Part shown: positions 52,533 to 61,382 of the stretch, piece by piece
Layout of the letters: each line of letters begins with the position of its first letter
Position numbering within the stretch: position 1 is the first letter of the stretch
Source: Candidatus Fraserbacteria bacterium
GTDB lineage: Bacteria; Bipolaricaulota; Bipolaricaulia; RBG-16-55-9; JAJCYT01
Direction of reading: 5' to 3'
NCBI GenBank assembly: GCA_029262795.1
Contig: JAJCYT010000028.1
Coordinates: 219,345-283,344, forward strand
Length of the DNA stretch: 64,000 bases
The notes under the pieces: model-generated
The model's database searches: none
What the model saw: only the letters and a program-made list of their open reading frames with translations
What the model was told of the DNA's origin: nothing
Made by a program: the position numbers and the translations under genes

Positions 52533-53021
52533 GTGAGAGCTTTGACGATTTTTTTGGGGCTGGTCGTCATCTGGACTGCCCCTGTATGGGCGCAAACCGA
52601 AACCATTGATGTGCTTGTGATCGATGAAACTGAAAGTCTGACGGAATCTTTGGCGGTCAATATTATCATCGGCATGTTGCGTCAGGAAATCGATTTGTTC
52701 AGCTCGGTAGATGCGGTGATTGCGAAAGTCAACTCTCCGTTTGATTTACCTATTTGCAATAAAGTGAATGATAAAACTTATGACCTCATCATCGTTGCTC
52801 CAAAAGGTGTCATCAGTCTAGGAGAAATCTATCTGGTGACCGAAGCTTATCCGCAAACCTACAGCGATTTAAGCCAGGCTATCGAATTTCTAAAGGTGTT
52901 GCGCGAAAGTCTGATCAGTCAATTTAAGATTGATATTCAGCTTAGAGATGTGAACAATAGCTTTTTTGCAGGGCTGCTTTCCAGTTACTTTGAAAGAATG
53001 GGATTGCTGAAAAGCCGTTGA
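52533..53021 (+). CDS. Exported protein, unknown function, downstream of beta-propeller
   Basis: 162 residues, not recognised. The start is GTG 52533 with GAGGAGG five bases before it; the longer frame upstream runs through the propeller gene's end and is not needed. The signal peptide (RALTIFLGLVVIWTAPVWA) is followed by an alternating alpha/beta pattern (TIDVLVIDETESLTESLAVN; KTYDLIIVAPKGVISLGEIY) that looks like a small Rossmann-like or periplasmic-binding fold. A single cysteine is in LPICNKV. It ends GLLKSR. The operon with the propeller implies a joint envelope task. Confidence 0.6.
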   Translation: MRALTIFLGLVVIWTAPVWAQTETIDVLVIDETESLTESLAVNIIIGMLRQEIDLFSSVDAVIAKVNSPFDLPICNKVNDKTYDLIIVAPKGVISLGEIYLVTEAYPQTYSDLSQAIEFLKVLRESLISQFKIDIQLRDVNNSFFAGLLSSYFERMGLLKSR

Positions 53022-53022
53022 T

Positions 53023-53418
53023 TCAATCCAGATGTTTGGGCAAAAAGGCATTGGGTAAAAGTTTATCTAATGAAGTGACCTCAAAACTGTCTGTACCATT
53101 TCCTAAGATCATATAGAGTTCGGGAGCAAATTCTGCGATCACCTGACGACAGGCTCCGCAGGGCAGGCACCCTTCTTCACAGGCACAAACCACAGCCATT
53201 TTTTCAAACTCATGCTCCCCTTCGGACACTGCTTTGAAGATGGCAGTTCGCTCAGCACAAAGCGCCAAACCATAGGAAGCATTTTCGATGTTGGTGCCCA
53301 GAAAAATTTGACCACTTTTGCTCAACAAAGCGGCGCCTACTTTGAATTTGGAATAAGGAGAATAAGATCGCGTTTGTGCTTCAATTGCTTTTTTCAACAA
53401 GGCTTCATCACTAATCAT
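53023..53418 (-). CDS. cdd: Cytidine deaminase
   Basis: 131 residues, homotetrameric type. Converts cytidine and deoxycytidine to uridine forms. SYSPYSKFKVGAALLSKSGQ, NIENASYGLALCAERTAIFK (zinc Cys and catalytic Glu of CAE) and GCLPCGACRQVIAEFAP (PCxxC) complete the zinc site. AAAGGAG lies seven bases before the ATG. It follows the adenosyltransferase gene by 55 bases on the same strand and may be the last gene of that unit. Confidence 0.95.
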   Translation of the reverse strand: MISDEALLKKAIEAQTRSYSPYSKFKVGAALLSKSGQIFLGTNIENASYGLALCAERTAIFKAVSEGEHEFEKMAVVCACEEGCLPCGACRQVIAEFAPELYMILGNGTDSFEVTSLDKLLPNAFLPKHLD

Positions 53419-53473
53419 CGAGCAACTCCTTTAGGGGCCGTGATTATAGGCGAAAAATGGACAGACGCCAAGA

Positions 53474-54013
53474 CTATGCGTAATCGGGATGAATTTCTGG
53501 ACAACTTTCTTGATGATTGATCCAACGAGCCATGATGAACAACAAATCAGACAATCGATTGAGATATCGAACCACAGCGTTATTGATGACGCTTTCACTT
53601 GCCAGTTCAATCACACGTCGTTCTGCTCGGCGTGCCACAGTACGGGCCAGATGTAACTGTGCGCCGGTCACATTGCCACCGGGCAAAATAAATTGCTGCA
53701 ATGTTGGCAAGGTTTCATCCAAGGCATCACACCAGGCTTCCAACGCATCCACATGCACATCAGTGACCCTTGGGGTAGTGCTGTCTAATTTGGGATCGGC
53801 CAGATCCGCGCCCACCAGATGTAAATCGCTTTGTAGTTTTTGAATTTTTGACAACAACGCTTGATTGTTGAGTTGGCTGGTTGCAATGCCCAGGCAGGCG
53901 TTGAGTTCATCGATCGTGCCATAGGCTTCAATTCGAAGAGACGCTTTGCTAACGCGCTTGCCGCCAATTAAGCCGGTATCACCTTGGTCACCCGTTTTGG
54001 TATAGATCTTCAT
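53474..54013 (-). CDS. ATP:cob(I)alamin adenosyltransferase (PduO type)
   Basis: 179 residues. Makes adenosylcobalamin from ATP and cob(I)alamin. The N terminus KIYTKTGDQGDTGLIGGKRV and RIEAYGTIDELNACLGIATS form the ATP site. ARTVARRAERRVIELAS and RYLNRLSDLLFIMARWINHQ are the other conserved parts. It starts two bases after the stop of the cobalamin-binding-like gene. No adenosylcobalamin-dependent mutase or reductase is in the window. Confidence 0.93.
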   Translation of the reverse strand: MKIYTKTGDQGDTGLIGGKRVSKASLRIEAYGTIDELNACLGIATSQLNNQALLSKIQKLQSDLHLVGADLADPKLDSTTPRVTDVHVDALEAWCDALDETLPTLQQFILPGGNVTGAQLHLARTVARRAERRVIELASESVINNAVVRYLNRLSDLLFIMARWINHQESCPEIHPDYA

Positions 54014-54015
54014 GA

Positions 54016-54930
54016 TTAGATTCCCAGTTTAAACATGGCACCCTGAGGTAAGATGAGATCCGAAAACAATTTTGGATGAAACACTCTGGCCAGAATTTCC
54101 AGCCCTGTCACCACTCGGGGGCCAGGGCGATTGAAGTAAAACGAACCATGCACCAAAAACACTTGATCATTTTTTACAGCGTTCAGTTCGTCCCAGCCTT
54201 CATAACTTGTGATTAATTCAAGTTCTGTGGCAGTGCGTTCAGGGTCAAAACCACAGGGCATAAGCACGATGATTTCAGGGTTAAATCTCTCTACTTCTTC
54301 CCAGCTGATTTGATAGGCATGATCGTCAACCTCGCCAAAAGTGTCGCCGCCAGCCATTTCCACCATTTGTGGCACCCAGTGTCCGGCCACAAACAAAGGG
54401 TCGAGCCATTCGATACACAGCACCCGAGGGGGCGCTTCTATCAAATCGGCACGCTCTATTACTTTGTCAATGCGGTGTTGCAGTTGGTCGATGAGGTGTT
54501 GGGCTTTCTGGGTTTGGCCTGTGAGGCTGCCTATTAAACGAACGTTATCTAAAATTTCTTCGACCGTGGTGGGTTCCAGAGACACTATTTTGGTTGGGTA
54601 ATCTAAAATTTTTGCGGCCTGAACCACATCGGTATAAGCGGGAGCACAGACTTCACACAATTCTTGAGTTAGGATTAAATCAGGTTTTAGCGATTCAAGC
54701 TGTCGTTCATCCAGATGATAAACGCTGCGCCCTTGGTGCACCTGTTGGCGAACCAGGGAGTCAACTTGGCTGCTTGGCAATTCGCTGCCGATCAGGGATT
54801 CGCTCAAAATGGGTTTACCATTGATTTCAGGCGGCCAGTCGCAATCGTGAGAAACACCCACCAATTGTTCGACCAGACCCAACTCACACACAATTTCAGT
54901 GGCACTGGGCAATAGAGAAATAATTCGCAT
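54016..54930 (-). CDS. Cytoplasmic cobalamin/corrinoid-binding protein (BtuF-like, no signal peptide)
   Basis: 304 residues with the fold of periplasmic corrinoid/iron-binding proteins: RIISLLPSATEIVCELGLVE, then VGVSHDCDWPPEINGKPIL and KPDLILTQELCEVCAPAYTD, a long linking helix, and VLCIEWLDPLFVAGHWVPQM. There is no signal peptide: the methionine is directly followed by the first strand. This short type is usually found next to cobalamin genes and is thought to act in the cytoplasm. Neighbours fit: the adenosyltransferase follows after two bases and the c-di-GMP protein ends two bases before it. A role in delivering corrinoid to the adenosyltransferase is inferred. Confidence 0.85.
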   Translation of the reverse strand: MRIISLLPSATEIVCELGLVEQLVGVSHDCDWPPEINGKPILSESLIGSELPSSQVDSLVRQQVHQGRSVYHLDERQLESLKPDLILTQELCEVCAPAYTDVVQAAKILDYPTKIVSLEPTTVEEILDNVRLIGSLTGQTQKAQHLIDQLQHRIDKVIERADLIEAPPRVLCIEWLDPLFVAGHWVPQMVEMAGGDTFGEVDDHAYQISWEEVERFNPEIIVLMPCGFDPERTATELELITSYEGWDELNAVKNDQVFLVHGSFYFNRPGPRVVTGLEILARVFHPKLFSDLILPQGAMFKLGI

Positions 54931-54932
54931 GG

Positions 54933-57932
54933 TTATTCTGTGCTTGATTTTACACCACGTTTGCGTTGATACAACCAGGTGTCGGCTTCTTCCAGGGTGG
55001 TTTCGAAGCTTTGTTGTGAATTTGGGTCCCAGGTGCTATAGCCTACCTGGATGGAAATCTCCACGTCGATGCCCCAGTCATGGCTCGATAATGACTGCTG
55101 CATGCGTTCACAGGCAAATTTTGAATGTTCTTTTGACGTTTCGGGCAATACAATTAAAAACTCGTCGCCACCATATCGAATCACTGCATCATGGTCTCGC
55201 ACGTTGGCCTGAAACAATGAGGCGGCTTCACTCAAAATGCGATCGCCTTCCAAATGACCGTGCCGATCATTGACATCGTAAAAATTTACAAAATCAACCA
55301 GAATAATAGAGATCGGCGAATTGTGGCGGCGGGCGCGCGATGTTTCACGTTCGATCATCTCAGTCATATAGTGTCGATTGTATACGCCTGTTAACGGGTC
55401 ATGGATGGCTTTTTCGCGCAATTGTTCGCGGTCGCGCATTCGACCCAAAGCCAGTTCGATTTCTGGCACCAATTGCCATAGTTTCTCAGCATCTTCTGAA
55501 GAAAAGATGTCTTCTCTAGTGAGGTGGTTGACGTTGAATACTGCCACCAGTTTTTGGTTTTTGTCCCGAATAGGGATAGAAATAGTTGACCCTGGAGGCA
55601 GTTCATTTGTTTTGGCCTGGATGGCTCCCAACACACGGTGCTTGAGTTGCTTGTCTCTGGATAAAATGACAGGCCCGGATGATTGAAGTACATTCTTTTC
55701 AATTTGATCTCGAGTAAATGTTTGGTTCCTTAATTTATTCAAATTGCGGTTAACGCCGACCACAAACTCAAACACCTGCCGTTTTTCTTCAAACAACAGC
55801 AGGCAGCCTGCATCGGCCTTGGGCTGTAATAATTCGATACCTCTTTGAATAATGGATTGAAACAATTCATTCAGGTTTTCTGCCTGATTGAGACCTTGCA
55901 AAAACTCGGTATACCAGGCTTGTGCATCCAAAGTTTCCTGGAGTTGTTGTTGTTGTTTTAGATGGCTGATAGCAGCACCAAGCTGGTTGCCTAAGGTTTG
56001 TAGCAATTCCAAATCCTCTTGGTTGAAACCGCGGATGATGTCGCTTTCTAAATTCAACACACCCAACAAGTTGCCATGGTCTTCAATGGGCACAGCCAAT
56101 TCAGACTGAATGAGTTCATGCCCGCACACGTAACGGCTGTCTTCGTGGACATTGCTAACCAACAAAGGTTTTTGCTGCTGCCCCACCCACCCTACAACTC
56201 CTTCTGCCAAAGGCAGTTTCTCAAACGTTTCCAGGGTAAATTCTTCTGCTGGAAGTTTTGTGTTAAACCCTTGCAGGATCAAGTGATCATTTTCTTTAAA
56301 GAAAATACAAGCGTAGGTGTAATGGAAGTTGTCGGTGAGGTTTTCAATGGCGTGAGAAACCAGGTCTTTGATGGAAGTGGCTTGAGAAAATGTTTTACTG
56401 ATATTGTAAATGCCCTTCAAACGTTCCTGAAAATTTTTAAGCTGACCCAGGTTGCGTGATCGTTCGATGGCCAAAGCGGCAAAATTGGCAAAAATTTCAA
56501 TTGGTTCCAGTGTTTCTTTAATCGGAGCCTGCCCATCCGCTGGGTCATCGGCCGAAATGATGCCCATGATTTGATCCGTAATTCGCATTGGAATGCACAG
56601 ATAATCATTGGGTTTCCAACTCCCGTCCGAGGCTTCTTCGCTTTCGACCAAGCCTGGATGGTTCAGCCATGGGGAACGGTCTTCGGGGAAATAATAGGAA
56701 CGGCTGAGGCGAAATCGTTCATCAAAAATCTGAGGGCGTTGTTCTGGGGCAACGGGGTTTTGTTGGAGTTGCCGCACTTCTTCTTCAGATAAGCCAACAC
56801 TGGCAACACGCACAATGCCCACATACTCCTCTGAGTGAGGGGCAATGGGATGGGTATATAAGGCCAATGCCGCACGGCGAAATGGGGTGTATTCAGTGAT
56901 GGCAGAGACCACATGGTCTAGAATTTGTTGTATGTTGGTGTCGCTCAAAATCTCTTCACCCAGCCGCAAAAAAGCTTCATGGCGTTTGAGGCGGGCCAAT
57001 TCCTGATCGAATTCTGGTAGCTTCAGCCCCTGCTCTTCAAGCATTTCAATAAAGGCATTGACCACGCTTCGATCAAATTGTGTGCCACGATTTTTCTGCA
57101 GCCGGCGGATGGCCTCATCCTGTGGCAAAGCCTGACGATAGGGTCGGTCGGTGGTCATGGCGTCATAGGCGTCCACCACGGAAATGATTTTAGCTTCGAT
57201 GCAGATATCTTTACTGGTTAACCCTTTTGGATATCCTTTGCCATCAATGCGTTCATGGGTTTGCTCCACAATGATGGCGGGTTGTTTTAAAAATTCTTTT
57301 TCAGCCAACATTTCGCGTCCCCAAACAGTGTGCTGACCCATGATGACCCATTCTTCATCGTTGAGTTTTCCGGGCTTTTGTAACACTTCTTTGGGCACTT
57401 TGGCTTTGCCTAAATCGTGAAAGAAAGAGGCATACAAAAGGTTTCCTAGCTGTTCACCGTTGAGATCTAGATAAACTCCCAGAGAGCGAGACAATGCTTG
57501 AATGCGTTTGCAGTGGCCGTTGGTGTATTCATCTTTTTCAATTTGCTCAGCCAAATGAACATAGTCTTCGACACGTTTTCTCACAAATTTGAAGGCGGGT
57601 TGAGAAGACAAATACAGCAAGACAGTGTCTGTTTGCGCTTTGAAATAAGAGCGTTTATTCACTTCGTGGCGTGCAATGTAGTCGCCCGGTTCTAAATAAA
57701 CAGGCGTGTCTGAATCTAAAAAACTGAGTTGACCACTGAGTAGATAAATAAATTCAAACCCTTGCCATTCCTCTCCAGAATCCAGAAAGAAGCTTTTGCC
57801 AGCAGGAATGGTTTGGCGATGAACTTCAACACTGTCTGCCTTGGCGAGCAAACGGGTTTCGCCACCGCTTTTGCTGTCTTTAAAAATCGATAGGTAATCG
57901 TCCTTATGACGAATAAATGTTGGGCGCTCCAT
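54933..57932 (-). CDS. Cupin-HD-GYP-GAF-GGDEF c-di-GMP turnover protein
   Basis: 999 residues, cytoplasmic. A cupin-like beta domain comes first (about 35-110, TIPAGKSFFLDSGEEWQGFE; LEPGDYIARHE). The HD-GYP phosphodiesterase follows (about 125-300), with HD at 172-173 in YASFFHDLGKAKVPKEV and THERIDGKGYPKGL at 225-238. Three GAF-like regions (about 320-500, 510-660, 690-845) come next. The GGDEF cyclase (about 850-995) has an intact RYGGDEF at 919-925 and an RDHD inhibitory site five residues before it. Both synthesis and breakdown of c-di-GMP look possible. No ribosome site precedes the ATG, but TATAAT ends seven bases before it. First gene of a unit with the cobalamin genes. Confidence 0.93.
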   Translation of the reverse strand: MERPTFIRHKDDYLSIFKDSKSGGETRLLAKADSVEVHRQTIPAGKSFFLDSGEEWQGFEFIYLLSGQLSFLDSDTPVYLEPGDYIARHEVNKRSYFKAQTDTVLLYLSSQPAFKFVRKRVEDYVHLAEQIEKDEYTNGHCKRIQALSRSLGVYLDLNGEQLGNLLYASFFHDLGKAKVPKEVLQKPGKLNDEEWVIMGQHTVWGREMLAEKEFLKQPAIIVEQTHERIDGKGYPKGLTSKDICIEAKIISVVDAYDAMTTDRPYRQALPQDEAIRRLQKNRGTQFDRSVVNAFIEMLEEQGLKLPEFDQELARLKRHEAFLRLGEEILSDTNIQQILDHVVSAITEYTPFRRAALALYTHPIAPHSEEYVGIVRVASVGLSEEEVRQLQQNPVAPEQRPQIFDERFRLSRSYYFPEDRSPWLNHPGLVESEEASDGSWKPNDYLCIPMRITDQIMGIISADDPADGQAPIKETLEPIEIFANFAALAIERSRNLGQLKNFQERLKGIYNISKTFSQATSIKDLVSHAIENLTDNFHYTYACIFFKENDHLILQGFNTKLPAEEFTLETFEKLPLAEGVVGWVGQQQKPLLVSNVHEDSRYVCGHELIQSELAVPIEDHGNLLGVLNLESDIIRGFNQEDLELLQTLGNQLGAAISHLKQQQQLQETLDAQAWYTEFLQGLNQAENLNELFQSIIQRGIELLQPKADAGCLLLFEEKRQVFEFVVGVNRNLNKLRNQTFTRDQIEKNVLQSSGPVILSRDKQLKHRVLGAIQAKTNELPPGSTISIPIRDKNQKLVAVFNVNHLTREDIFSSEDAEKLWQLVPEIELALGRMRDREQLREKAIHDPLTGVYNRHYMTEMIERETSRARRHNSPISIILVDFVNFYDVNDRHGHLEGDRILSEAASLFQANVRDHDAVIRYGGDEFLIVLPETSKEHSKFACERMQQSLSSHDWGIDVEISIQVGYSTWDPNSQQSFETTLEEADTWLYQRKRGVKSSTE

Positions 57933-57939
57933 ATAGCTT

Positions 57940-57945
57940 ATTATA
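57940..57945 (-). promoter_or_regulatory. -10 box of c-di-GMP gene, leaderless arrangement
   Basis: On the minus strand TATAAT is followed by AAGCTAT and the ATG. Transcription should begin at or near the start codon. A weak TTCCAA 16 bases upstream may serve as -35. Confidence 0.45.
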
Positions 57946-58010
57946 TTGGAAATTTGATATTTTGGAACGATTTATCCAAGAATGTGTATGAAAAATCAGT
58001 GGTTTTAAAA

Positions 58011-58043
58011 AAGAAAAAGGAGGAAAACTTCCCCCTTTTTCTT
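58011..58043 (-). terminator. Terminator of small exported-protein gene
   Basis: A 15-base stem (58011-58025 with 58029-58043, one mismatch, loop AAC). Read on the minus strand the stem ends in TTTTTCTT and is followed by TTTT, an intrinsic terminator 28 bases after the stop codon of the gene at 58072. Confidence 0.75.
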
Positions 58044-58071
58044 TCTCAATCATTAAATTTTAAGGAATGTC

Positions 58072-58419
58072 TTAATCGATAATGTTGATTGGATCGAAAC
58101 ATTCAGTGTGGTCCAGGGCTTCGTTATAAACACATTCATCAAAGTGTTCCACACTAATTTCTTGACCCAGATTGATTTCTAACAAATCAATTAAAGCGAA
58201 GACCTGTTCTTCACAGGTAGGCGCAATGCTTTTCATGTCTTCAATGCTTTCGGCATTTTCAAGCAGGTCTACGCAATGATTGACCAATGCGTCCAACTGA
58301 TTTTCAAATTGGCTGATAATTAATATCTGAATATCATCGAATGCATAAACATCCGATGCAGCGCCAATCAAAATAGCAAACAAAAATCCTCCAATGAGGA
58401 TAGCAAATAGCTTTTTCAT
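58072..58419 (-). CDS. Small exported cysteine-containing protein, unknown function
   Basis: 115 residues, not recognised. Signal peptide KKLFAILIGGFLFAILIGAA with a cut after DVYA. The mature 90 residues are acidic and helical (ILIISQFENQLDALVNHCVD; EEQVFALIDLLEINLGQ) and have four cysteines (NHC, PTC, DEC, TEC), enough for two disulfides. Its size and pattern suggest a small helical periplasmic or secreted protein. AAGGAGGGG lies seven bases before the ATG, inside the palindrome CCTTAAGG. A strong terminator follows, so it is a single-gene unit. Confidence 0.65.
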   Translation of the reverse strand: MKKLFAILIGGFLFAILIGAASDVYAFDDIQILIISQFENQLDALVNHCVDLLENAESIEDMKSIAPTCEEQVFALIDLLEINLGQEISVEHFDECVYNEALDHTECFDPINIID

Positions 58420-58586
58420 TCAAACCCCTCCTTAAGGGTGGTATAAATGTGTAGAAAACATATACGTGATGTGGCAAGTATATTACAATAAAGGCGAAAA
58501 AACAACTTCCTGCCTACATTAACTCTTGTGTAGAAGTTTTTTGAGAAGATAAACAGACTTTGTGTCTCTAGATGATGACGTAATAT
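58420..58586. other. AT-rich spacer
   Basis: 167 bases between the small exported-protein gene start and the end of the ABC ATPase gene. It holds the ribosome site and presumably the promoter of the small gene. No hairpin or RNA gene was seen. Confidence 0.3.
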
Positions 58587-59360
58587 TCACGGCTGAAGGT
58601 GGCGAGGGAAGATGTAAAATGCTCCATTTTTGTGAACGATTTTGCTTGAAATGTTCCACACCGCTTTTATGGTTTCTTCAGTTAGAACAGATGTTGGCGG
58701 ACCATGTTGGACCAGCTCGCCTTCGTTGAGAATAGCCATTTGGTCTGCATATTGAGCTGCCAAATGAAGGTCATGAATGGCCATAATCAGTGTCATCCCC
58801 TGTTGGGTGAGTTGTCGAGCAAGTTCAAGAATTTCAAACTGATGTTTTAAATCCAAATGGGCAGTGGGTTCATCCAAAAGCAACAATTGAGGCTCTTGCG
58901 CCAGTGCCATGGCAATAAAGGCACGCTGGCGCTCGCCGCCGGACAAATCTCGAATGGAGCGTTGTGCCAGTGACATTGTTTTTGTCGTTTGCATCACATT
59001 TCGTGCGATGTGTTCGTCATGGTCTGTCCAAGGACTAAAGCGGCTCCGGTGTGGAATCCGACCCCACTGAATCACTTCCTGAACTGTGAAATCGAAACTG
59101 ACAGGATGCTCTTGTTCCAGTGCAGCCAGTTTTTGTGAAAGTTGTTGAGGTTTAAACTGCTCTAGCGGTACAGCGTCAAGATATATGTGGCCTTGGCTTG
59201 GTTTGAGAAGGCCGGAAATGAGATTAAGTAAGGTCGATTTTCCAGATCCATTTGGGCCCACCAAAGCCAGCAGCGTGCCAGGTTCTACGGTTAAGTCAAT
59301 GTTTTTCAAGGTGGGTTGCTGGTCATAAGAAAATGAGACATTTTCGATTTGAACTTTCAT
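58587..59360 (-). CDS. ABC importer ATPase (BtuD/FecE/FhuC type)
   Basis: 257 residues. ALVGPNGSGKSTLLNLISGL is Walker A, LAALEQEHPVSFDFTVQEVI the Q-loop region, RDLSGGERQRAFIAMALAQE the signature, PQLLLLDEPTAHLDLKHQFE Walker B and MTLIMAIHDLHLAAQYADQM the H-loop. This is the ATPase of the corrinoid/siderophore/heme importer class. The start overlaps the permease stop by 4 bases, so the order is regulator, binding protein, permease, ATPase in one unit. Cobalamin genes just downstream make corrinoid the favoured substrate, but iron-siderophore or heme cannot be excluded. Confidence 0.93.
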   Translation of the reverse strand: MKVQIENVSFSYDQQPTLKNIDLTVEPGTLLALVGPNGSGKSTLLNLISGLLKPSQGHIYLDAVPLEQFKPQQLSQKLAALEQEHPVSFDFTVQEVIQWGRIPHRSRFSPWTDHDEHIARNVMQTTKTMSLAQRSIRDLSGGERQRAFIAMALAQEPQLLLLDEPTAHLDLKHQFEILELARQLTQQGMTLIMAIHDLHLAAQYADQMAILNEGELVQHGPPTSVLTEETIKAVWNISSKIVHKNGAFYIFPRHLQP

Positions 59361-60433
59361 CCTAAACCGCCTTCGCGCCGCATCATGAGCAAAAAAATAA
59401 AAAAGGGTGCGCCGGTAAACGCAGTCAGCACACCAACAGGCAATTCCACCGGAGTGAATATGGTTCGGGCCAATGTGTCTGATGCAAGCAGAAAAATGGC
59501 CCCTGCCAATGCAGAGGCAGGCAGTAAGATGCGATGATCTGGACCCACCAGCAAACGCATGGCATGAGGTGTGATCAGCCCTATAAAGCCAATTGTGCCT
59601 GCCACAGACACGGCCAGTGAAGTCATCAAGGTCACCAATGCCAATAAGACTCGGTGCATGGATTTTGGATTGATGCCCAAATGCTGTGCGCCTGATTCTC
59701 CAAGTGAAAGCGCATTGAGATCACGCATGTAAAATCCCAAAATCACAGTGCAAATCAGGGTAACAGGTGCAAACCAAGGTAGATAACTCCAGTTGGAGCG
59801 TCCCAGGTTGCCCATGATCCAGAAAATGATTTCACGCATCTGTTCACCACTTAAGAAAATCAAGAAGGTGGTTACCGCGGAAAACAGTGCACCCAGGGCA
59901 ACTCCAGAAAGAATCAACGTGTAGGAAAAATGTTGCCCTTTACGGAAGCGAGCAAGTCGATATACGATAAGTACGACAAGCGTACCTCCGGCAAATGCGC
60001 CCAATGAAAGTGCAAATCCGCCCAGGCTTGATTGCATCCCCAGCACGATGACAGCAGCAGCCCCTGCACTGGCTCCGCTGGCGATGCCAAGCACATAAGG
60101 ACTGGCCAAAGCATTTTGAAACAATCCTTGCATCACCATGCCGCTGATGGCTAGAATCCATCCGGCCAAAATAGCGGTCAGCACACGTGGCAGACGAATA
60201 TTTTGAACGATTAAGTTGTGCGAATTTTTTACCTCAGAAACATCCCAGCCAAAAGTCTGAAACAAAATGGCCAGGGTATGATCTAATGGAATTGTAACTG
60301 CGCCTAATGCGATACTGATCCAGGTAGCCAGCAAAAGCAAAATGGCCAAAATGCCAAGTACCCATTTGGATGATATTTTTTTCAATCCAATGTTTTTTTT
60401 AATATAAGCTTTTACTGGCTGCTGGGTGGTGTT
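59357..60433 (-). CDS. ABC importer permease (FecCD/BtuC family)
   Basis: About 358 residues from TTG 60433, five bases after the binding-protein stop; the open frame extends upstream through that gene and is not real there. About ten helices. QNIRLPRVLTAILAGWILAI, ISGMVMQGLFQNALASPYVL and GIASGASAGAAAVIVLG form the first conserved block, LGINPKSMHRVLLALVTLMT the second, and VSVAGTIGFIGLITPHAMRL with VGPDHRILLPASALAGAIFL the third, which contacts the ATPase. It forms the pore for a corrinoid or metal chelate. The start codon is the least certain part. Confidence 0.9.
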   Translation of the reverse strand, partial: NTTQQPVKAYIKKNIGLKKISSKWVLGILAILLLLATWISIALGAVTIPLDHTLAILFQTFGWDVSEVKNSHNLIVQNIRLPRVLTAILAGWILAISGMVMQGLFQNALASPYVLGIASGASAGAAAVIVLGMQSSLGGFALSLGAFAGGTLVVLIVYRLARFRKGQHFSYTLILSGVALGALFSAVTTFLIFLSGEQMREIIFWIMGNLGRSNWSYLPWFAPVTLICTVILGFYMRDLNALSLGESGAQHLGINPKSMHRVLLALVTLMTSLAVSVAGTIGFIGLITPHAMRLLVGPDHRILLPASALAGAIFLLASDTLARTIFTPVELPVGVLTAFTGAPFFIFLLMMRREGGLG

Positions 60434-60440
60434 CAATGCA

Positions 60441-61355
60441 TTAACTTTCTTGCAAGGCGAATACTTCAGGATGCAATTTCTCAGCCATTTGTTCGAGCGC
60501 TTCAATCACACGGGTGGATGTCAATGAACTGGCCGAGATACCAAACACATTGCCCTGCTGTACCGCAGTGACTTCTTCATACAATGGATTGTTAATAATA
60601 TTTTCGACTTGTGATGGGGCGGTGAAAATGACTTCAGGGTCGCGTTCCAACACAGATTCAAAACTGACCACGTTGCCACCAGGCACATCAGAGAACACGT
60701 TGATGCCCCCAGCACGAGAAAGCAATTCGCCTTCCAATGAGCCTTTGCCGGATGCAAATGGCGGGTTATCTGCCGACGCAAACAAGAAAGCAGCACGACG
60801 TGGGGTTTCCTGAATCACTTGGCTTTCCAGGAAAATAATATCACGGCTGATGCTGTTGATAATAGAAGCGGCTTCAGCATCACGATCCACCACAAAGCCA
60901 ACACCTTTGATCAGCAAGAATAAATCTTCGATGCTTGTAATAAAACTGACAGGCGTGATGACGGTTAATCCAAGTGATTCCAACTGATCCCGCACATCAA
61001 ACACAGCACCCAGGACCACATCCGGTTCGAGTTCAACGATCAGTTCCAGATTGGGGCTTGGAAACGAGGGCCCTACAGTTGCAATACCAGCAGCCTCAAT
61101 AGGGTTGTCTGGAGAATCAGTGATGCCCACCAGCAAGTCACTTGCACCCAGATCCAGCATGATTTCAGTGAACAGTGGTGTGCCTGCAACCACCACTCGC
61201 TCAATCGAACCAGGAATGATGATGGTTTGACCACGATCATCAATGATGGTGCTGTTATCTTGTGCCCAGCTTGCATTGAATCCAGCCAGCCCGATCATCA
61301 ATAGCAGAATTAAAAACCCTTTGAAGGTGCTATTTCTTAGCGTGGAAAATTTCAT
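60441..61355 (-). CDS. ABC importer periplasmic binding protein (BtuF/FepB-like)
   Basis: 304 residues. The signal peptide (KGFLILLLMIGLAGFNASWA) is cut before QDNST. The body is the two-lobed helical-backbone binding fold: IIDDRGQTIIIPGSIERVVV, LDLGASDLLVGITDSPDNPI, LIVELEPDVVLGAVFDVRDQ and SFESVLERDPEVIFTAP. There is no lipobox cysteine, so it is a soluble periplasmic protein, consistent with an outer membrane. It follows the winged-helix regulator by 27 bases. It is distinct from the signal-less homologue at 54 kb. Confidence 0.9.
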   Translation of the reverse strand: MKFSTLRNSTFKGFLILLLMIGLAGFNASWAQDNSTIIDDRGQTIIIPGSIERVVVAGTPLFTEIMLDLGASDLLVGITDSPDNPIEAAGIATVGPSFPSPNLELIVELEPDVVLGAVFDVRDQLESLGLTVITPVSFITSIEDLFLLIKGVGFVVDRDAEAASIINSISRDIIFLESQVIQETPRRAAFLFASADNPPFASGKGSLEGELLSRAGGINVFSDVPGGNVVSFESVLERDPEVIFTAPSQVENIINNPLYEEVTAVQQGNVFGISASSLTSTRVIEALEQMAEKLHPEVFALQES

Positions 61356-61382
61356 TTGTGCCTCCCAAAAATTTTAGTTTGT

